Shown here piece after piece: positions 59,650 through 64,000 of a DNA stretch of 64,000 nucleotides. How positions within the stretch are numbered: the stretch's first letter is position 1; the number at the start of each line of letters is the position of its first letter. The notes under the pieces were generated by a model. It had not been told where the DNA came from and searched no databases. It saw only the letters and a list, made by a program, of their open reading frames with translations. The stretch comes from JANQJA01 sp965267485 (GTDB lineage Bacteria > Pseudomonadota > Gammaproteobacteria > Pseudomonadales > Azotimanducaceae): contig OZ254080.1 of assembly GCA_965267485.1 (NCBI GenBank), forward strand, positions 3,038,001-3,102,000. Direction: 5' to 3'. Position numbers and translations under genes: made by a program.

Positions 59650-59715
59650 TTTCTGAGCGCAGCGAAGAATCCCAGGTCCTTCGGCGTTCGCTTCGCGAAT
59701 GCCTCAGGACCTGGG
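59650..59715. repeat. REP-like palindromic element
   Basis: CCCAGGTCCT at 59671-59680 is mirrored by AGGACCTGGG at 59706-59715 with an inner TTCGCTTCGCGAA dyad; it begins with TGAGCGCAGCGAA at 59654, the same core as the repeat at 51415. It sits between convergent genes, where REP elements usually lie, and may also terminate transcription. Confidence 0.65.
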
Positions 59716-59724
59716 TAGATGGGT

Positions 59725-61977
59725 TCAGTCGGCGTACTTGAGTTCTTCCTGAAGCTCGTGCGCCTCCGCCACGATGTAGTGACGAATGTTGTCGACGTCC
59801 TCCTTCGACAGCGCATCGTCGAAGCGAGGCATGCCACGCTCGAGCAACAGGCCGTTCAGCACGATCTCTTCGAACGCAATGTACTTCGCCGCTGGCATAT
59901 GCCGCAGGTCGGGGATCACACCGCCACCCTGAACGCCCAACCCGTGACAGACCGCGCAATAGTTGTGGTACGCAACCCGACCGGCGCCAATCTGTTCGGC
60001 GGTGCCCGCCATTTCGGGGGGCGCCGGAATCGGTGCGTCAGCCTCGACCGGAGGAAGACTCTCATCGCCCCCCAGTTTGAACGTCAGGATACGGCCGCGA
60101 TTCTTCTGCTTGAGGCGCTCTGCCGCCTCACCCTGTGACAGCGCGAACGCACCGCCCCAGCCCGCAACCACGCTCACGTATTGTTCGCCATCCACCGTAA
60201 ACGTCACCGGGGGCGCAATCACGCCGGTTTGCGCGGGCGCGCTCCAGAGTTCCTTGCCGGTATCGGCACTGAAGGCCTTGAACAGCCCGCTCGACGTGCC
60301 CTGGAAAATCAGGTTGCCCGCGGTCGCGAGCAGCCCGCCATTCCACGGGCCAGGATGCTGAACGCGGAACCGTTCTTCCTGCTCCACAGGATCCCACGCC
60401 GAGATGTAGCCCTGCATGAAGTCAGCAACCTTGCCCTCGATCTCGGGGTCAACGGCACCGCCGGGATCAAACGCCACACCGACATTCCACCGACCGAGGC
60501 TCGGGTCGTACTCGAACGACATCGGATTGGTGTACGTCGTCGGCAACTCCAGCGTCGGAATGTAAACGAGACCGGTATCAGGGCTATACGCCATCGGATG
60601 CCAGTTGTGACCGCCCAGCGGCCCCGGCAGGTGGAATGCCTGCTGCAGTTCCTCGTCGCTCAGGCCCTTGAAGGCTTCGACCTGCGCCTCGTAGGGCAAT
60701 GCCGCCAGCGGGTTCGGCCCCTGGTAGCGCGCCCCGGGCGTTTCGACCGGCCGACCGGTCTCCGGGTCGACACCCGTTGCCCACGTCACCGGAATGTATT
60801 TCTCTGCCGAGATGAACTCGCCGTTGGTTCGGTCGAGCACATAGAAGAAACCATTCTTCGGCGCCTGCATGATGACCTTTCGCATCTCGCCACCAATATT
60901 GAGCTCGGCGAGGATCATGTGCTGTGTTGCCGTGTAATCCCAGGTTTCGCCGGGCGTGGTCTGGTAATGCCAGATGTAGGATCCATCATCCGGGTCGAGC
61001 GCGACAATCGATGAGAGAAACAGGTTGTCGCCGCCGCCCGGGCTGCGAATGGTCTGGTTCCAGGGCGAGCCGTTGCCAACACCGATATAGAGTTGATCCA
61101 GTTCGGGGTCATAGGCCATCGAATCCCAGACGGTACCGCCGCCGCCCATCTTCCACCATTCGCCGGTCCAGGTCTTGATCGCCATTTCCATTGCGGGCGA
61201 CTCGAGAGGCTCTTCAGGATTGCCGGGCACGGTGTAGAACCGCCAGGCCTGCTCACCGGTGGCCGTATCATAGGCCGTGACATACCCCCTGACCCCGTAC
61301 TCACCACCGCCGTTGCCGATGATGACCTTGTCTTTCACGACGCGCGGCGCGCCGGTGATGGTGTAGGGCTGGGTTCGGTCGATCGTGCTGACATCCCAGA
61401 CGACATCGCCGGTCGCGGCATCGAGCGCGACCAGCCGGCCGTCCAGCGTGCCCACATAGACCTTGCCCTTCCAGACGGCGACGCCGCGATTGACCACGTC
61501 GCAGCAGGCGTTCTCGCCCCAGGCTCTGGGCACCTCGGGGTCGTATTGCCAGAGGAGTTCGCCAGTCTTCGCATTGTGCGCGAACACGACGCTCCACGAG
61601 CCCGTCGTGTACATCACCCCGTCGACGACGATCGGCGACGCCTCGAGCCCCCGCTTCGTGCCGGTATCGAAATACCAGGCAAGGCCGAGGTCAGCGACGT
61701 TTTCATCGTTGATCTGCTTGAGCGGGCTGTAACGCGTCTCGGCGTAGTCACGCCCATGGGCCAGCCAGTTGCCGGGCTCGTCGTCGGCAGCAACAACGCG
61801 CTTCGTATCGACAGACGCTGTCGCCTTGCGAATGGCCTCAGCGGTCAGCCCGGTTGCGGCGTCGGCTGCGGTTTCTGCCGGGGCCTGGGACGCTGATTCG
61901 CTGGCGTTATCACCGCCGCAACCGAAGAGTGCTATCGAGGAAAGGAGGATGAGCAGGAAAAGGTTCTTGTTATTCAT
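59725..61977 (-). CDS. PQQ-dependent alcohol dehydrogenase with C-terminal heme c, lipoprotein
   Basis: The 750-aa product is a quinohemoprotein alcohol dehydrogenase. It starts with a lipoprotein signal (LLSSIALFGC, Cys near residue 20). The eight-bladed propeller has GDVVWDVST, WGENACCDVVNRG (the adjacent Cys pair of the active-site disulfide ring), PEEPLESPAME, the catalytic region WDYTATQHMILAE and repeated W-motifs. Residues about 650-750 are a cytochrome c domain with CAVCH. It oxidises an alcohol in the periplasm and passes electrons to the chain. A membrane-anchored form is less usual than the soluble one. Confidence 0.93.
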   Translation of the reverse strand: MNNKNLFLLILLSSIALFGCGGDNASESASQAPAETAADAATGLTAEAIRKATASVDTKRVVAADDEPGNWLAHGRDYAETRYSPLKQINDENVADLGLAWYFDTGTKRGLEASPIVVDGVMYTTGSWSVVFAHNAKTGELLWQYDPEVPRAWGENACCDVVNRGVAVWKGKVYVGTLDGRLVALDAATGDVVWDVSTIDRTQPYTITGAPRVVKDKVIIGNGGGEYGVRGYVTAYDTATGEQAWRFYTVPGNPEEPLESPAMEMAIKTWTGEWWKMGGGGTVWDSMAYDPELDQLYIGVGNGSPWNQTIRSPGGGDNLFLSSIVALDPDDGSYIWHYQTTPGETWDYTATQHMILAELNIGGEMRKVIMQAPKNGFFYVLDRTNGEFISAEKYIPVTWATGVDPETGRPVETPGARYQGPNPLAALPYEAQVEAFKGLSDEELQQAFHLPGPLGGHNWHPMAYSPDTGLVYIPTLELPTTYTNPMSFEYDPSLGRWNVGVAFDPGGAVDPEIEGKVADFMQGYISAWDPVEQEERFRVQHPGPWNGGLLATAGNLIFQGTSSGLFKAFSADTGKELWSAPAQTGVIAPPVTFTVDGEQYVSVVAGWGGAFALSQGEAAERLKQKNRGRILTFKLGGDESLPPVEADAPIPAPPEMAGTAEQIGAGRVAYHNYCAVCHGLGVQGGGVIPDLRHMPAAKYIAFEEIVLNGLLLERGMPRFDDALSKEDVDNIRHYIVAEAHELQEELKYAD

Positions 61978-62122
61978 GCGAGTGCCATTAATTCCGGGAA
62001 GCCGATGATGCTAGCCGCCTCCGACCGGTCGCGCAACAAAACGAACCGCTCATCCCCGCCCTCACTGGCAGCGCGGGCGTGACGCTTTAAATCATTGATT
62101 TGACTTACAAAACAATTACATC

Positions 62123-62141
62123 CGCTGTGCATTGCACAGCG
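62123..62141. promoter_or_regulatory. Perfect inverted repeat in the divergent promoter region
   Basis: CGCTGTGC at 62123-62130 and GCACAGCG at 62134-62141 are perfect complements around ATT. It lies about 50 bp upstream of the secreted-protein gene and 150 bp upstream of the PQQ dehydrogenase, and may be an operator or an RNA hairpin. Confidence 0.4.
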
Positions 62142-62192
62142 CGGTTCGCGTAAACTACCCGCTGTACCGCATTGTCTCTTGGAAATCTGGAT

Positions 62193-64000
62193 TTGCCCTT
62201 CTGGCGCAAGGCATTTCGACTCGTGCGACGGTTGCCCGTGGTGGTGGCCGCTGTCATGGTTCTGTCCGCGACCCATCAGGCGATGGGGGCTGGCGGAGAA
62301 ACGGTCACGCTCAAAAAGGTGTACACCGGCAACGTGCGCTATCTCGCGACCGGCGCAAGCTTTCGCGACCAGCCGAATAGCGTCGATGACTGTTCGTTTG
62401 TCGGGTCCAACCAGCGCACCGTCAATGTCAATCTCCCTGTCGGTGCCACGGTGCTGGATGCCTGGCTTTACGTTGCCGGTGGCGCAGACATCGCCGGTGA
62501 CCAGGGCGGCACGGTTATCGACATCAATGACCAGACCAACCTGCGGCTCAATGGCGTCCTGATCCCGACCAGTCCCGGCGCGGACGATCGAAACTTCAAC
62601 GACCTGACCAACCTCGGCTCCGGCAACGTCGACTTCTGGGGCATTCGCCGCGAAGTCTCGGACATCGTCACCGGATCGGGCTCCTACACCCTGTCGGGCA
62701 TCGTGACTCACCGGGAGCCGCCCAACGGTGGCCGTACGACAACAGGCACGTGCCTTGGTGCGTTCGCGCTGATCGTCGTTTACGAGGATCCTTCACTGAC
62801 AAACATCCGGGTGATCAACCTGTTTGACGGTTTCCGCGACTTCCAGAACTCGAACTTCACGCTGGTCCCGCGCAACTTCGTCGTCGGCTCCAACTCACCG
62901 CAGGGGTTCATGACCCACCTTTCACTTGAGGGCGACGAGACGATCACCGGCACCGAGCGATTCGAGTTGCAGGTCGGTGCCGGTGCCAACCAGTCCAAGA
63001 CGAACGCCCTGAACCCCGTCGATAACCAGTACAACAGCACCGTCACAGGTCCCGACGTTTTCGACACCAATACGACTTACGGTCTCGATCTCGACACCTA
63101 CGACATCTCCAGCCAGCTGGCGACGGAAGCCGGGGCCTTCGAGGCACTGACCGGATACATCAGCGGAGGCGATCTCGTCGTGCTGATGGCGGAAGTGATT
63201 TCTGTCGACAACAAGGATCTTGCCGACATCGAGGTTTTCGTGACCGACGTCGGCCAGTTCACCGCCAACACCACCAACAGTGCCTCCTACGAGATCGACG
63301 TGCGCAACAATGGTGACGGAACCGGCAACCCCGTCACGGGCTTCGCCACCGGCTACATCCACGTTTATGACGATCTGCCCGCCGGCATCTCGATTGATTC
63401 GCTGGGCGATATCACCGCACCCGGCTGGGACTGTTCCGCAACCAATGTCGCGCTGGACGAGATTCGCTGCCGGTACGACCTGTCGACGCTCGGCGACGGA
63501 CAGCTCGATCTCAACGAGTACCTGCCGACGATCCAGATCACCGTCGACGTCGCCTCGCCAGCGAGCCCGGTGACCAACCGCGCCTACGCATCACTGTGCG
63601 GCGCGACCGATACCTGCGTCGACTTCAATGAGAAGCATACGGATGCGGACCAGTTCGACCCGAAGAACTTCTTCGAGGACTTTCAGGACCTGTTCGATAT
63701 CCTCACCAAATCGTCGACCAACAACAACGTTGATGTGGAAGTGACGCCGATCATTACCGGCACGCCAAGCAATCTGTCGACGTCCGCGAAGAGCGTGAGC
63801 GACGTGAACGGCGGCACGGTCGACCCGGGCGACACCGTGGAATACACGATCACGCTGACGGAAACAAACGGTGTCGCCGCCACCGGAGTTACTGTCACCG
63901 ACGTGATCGATACCGATCTGGTCAGTGCATCCTACTCATCGAGTACCTGTGCCGGGGCGACGCCATCGCTGTCTCTCGGCGTACTCACAGTCTCAGGCAT
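62193..64000 (+). CDS. Secreted DUF11-type surface protein, 3' end cut by window edge
   Basis: From a TTG at 62193 an open frame runs to the right edge (about 602 codons seen). It starts with a basic then hydrophobic signal peptide (LVRRLPVVVAAVMVLSATHQAMGAG). The first domain (about 30-330) has LRLNGVLIPTS and GTCLGAFALIVVYEDPSLTNIRVINLFDGF, as in proteins exposed before DUF11 repeats. Repeat-like Ig domains then follow (SASYEIDVRNNGDGTGNPVTG near 360, GGTVDPGDTVEYTITLTETNG near 550), the DUF11 pattern of large adhesins. The true length is unknown. Confidence 0.82.
   Translation, partial: MPFWRKAFRLVRRLPVVVAAVMVLSATHQAMGAGGETVTLKKVYTGNVRYLATGASFRDQPNSVDDCSFVGSNQRTVNVNLPVGATVLDAWLYVAGGADIAGDQGGTVIDINDQTNLRLNGVLIPTSPGADDRNFNDLTNLGSGNVDFWGIRREVSDIVTGSGSYTLSGIVTHREPPNGGRTTTGTCLGAFALIVVYEDPSLTNIRVINLFDGFRDFQNSNFTLVPRNFVVGSNSPQGFMTHLSLEGDETITGTERFELQVGAGANQSKTNALNPVDNQYNSTVTGPDVFDTNTTYGLDLDTYDISSQLATEAGAFEALTGYISGGDLVVLMAEVISVDNKDLADIEVFVTDVGQFTANTTNSASYEIDVRNNGDGTGNPVTGFATGYIHVYDDLPAGISIDSLGDITAPGWDCSATNVALDEIRCRYDLSTLGDGQLDLNEYLPTIQITVDVASPASPVTNRAYASLCGATDTCVDFNEKHTDADQFDPKNFFEDFQDLFDILTKSSTNNNVDVEVTPIITGTPSNLSTSAKSVSDVNGGTVDPGDTVEYTITLTETNGVAATGVTVTDVIDTDLVSASYSSSTCAGATPSLSLGVLTVSG

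Noticed and set aside
61093..61896. Long plus-strand frame inside the PQQ dehydrogenase
   Set aside because: Antisense shadow caused by high GC; the minus strand carries the full enzyme.

Overview
The window looks like a chromosomal segment of a GC-rich, probably environmental or marine gammaproteobacterium. The evidence is the dnaX-ebfC-recR-rnd cluster, EpmC (a modifier of elongation factor P), a sigma-54/PspF-driven psp operon, QueF, Fe-SodB, TusA and typical bacterial tRNAs. I cannot name a genus from sequence alone.

Layout. 1-3918 (minus): DNA replication and repair cluster dnaX-ebfC-recR-rnd, with rnd cut by the window edge. 3963-6803 (plus): a phosphodiesterase, a GNAT acetyltransferase and a lipoprotein fusing a nuclease-type phosphatase to a class C acid phosphatase. 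6812-10918: the phage-shock module, with divergent pspF. 10955-16755: enoyl-CoA hydratase, an exported chorismate mutase/cyclohexadienyl dehydratase fusion, an epoxide-hydrolase-like enzyme, a LimB-like flavin monooxygenase and a GPH-type transporter. 16840-30750: housekeeping and metabolism, including tRNA-Ser, SRP RNA, glycerol-dehydrogenase-like enzyme, queF, TonB receptor, frmA, putP, mscS, a RimB-like protease and an aspartoacylase-family enzyme that appears to start at CTG.

30766-51562 is an accessory region with visibly lower GC. It begins at tRNA-Glu and tRNA-Gly; a 17-bp piece of the tRNA-Gly 3' end is repeated 81 bp downstream, as expected of an integration scar. It carries a WYL regulator, rmuC, a BrnA antitoxin whose BrnT partner is broken, and a complete type I-G (formerly I-U) CRISPR-Cas locus: csb1/cas7, csb2, cas3, csb3/cas8-like, a cas4-cas1 fusion and cas2. 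A leader and an array of 46 repeats and 45 spacers follow. Beyond the array are a phage-type S24 repressor and lipoprotein gene, a symmetric operator, a solitary CRISPR-like repeat, three related tiny basic proteins (45-49 aa), and a duplicated cassette (tiny basic protein, 58-aa acidic-tailed protein, 430-aa protein). The first copy of that cassette is cut off by a fragment of CRISPR array. A PIN/Phd toxin-antitoxin pair closes the region. This 46.4-50.7 kb segment is the best candidate for something undescribed.

51585-64000 returns to ordinary chromosome: an exported protein, sodB, class II aldolase, rhomboid protease, msrB, a tightly overlapping minus-strand operon (tusA, gamma-glutamylcyclotransferase, epmC, thioesterase, 5'-3' exonuclease, NAD-kinase-like), a PQQ alcohol dehydrogenase lipoprotein with a heme c domain, and the start of a secreted DUF11-type surface protein cut by the right edge.
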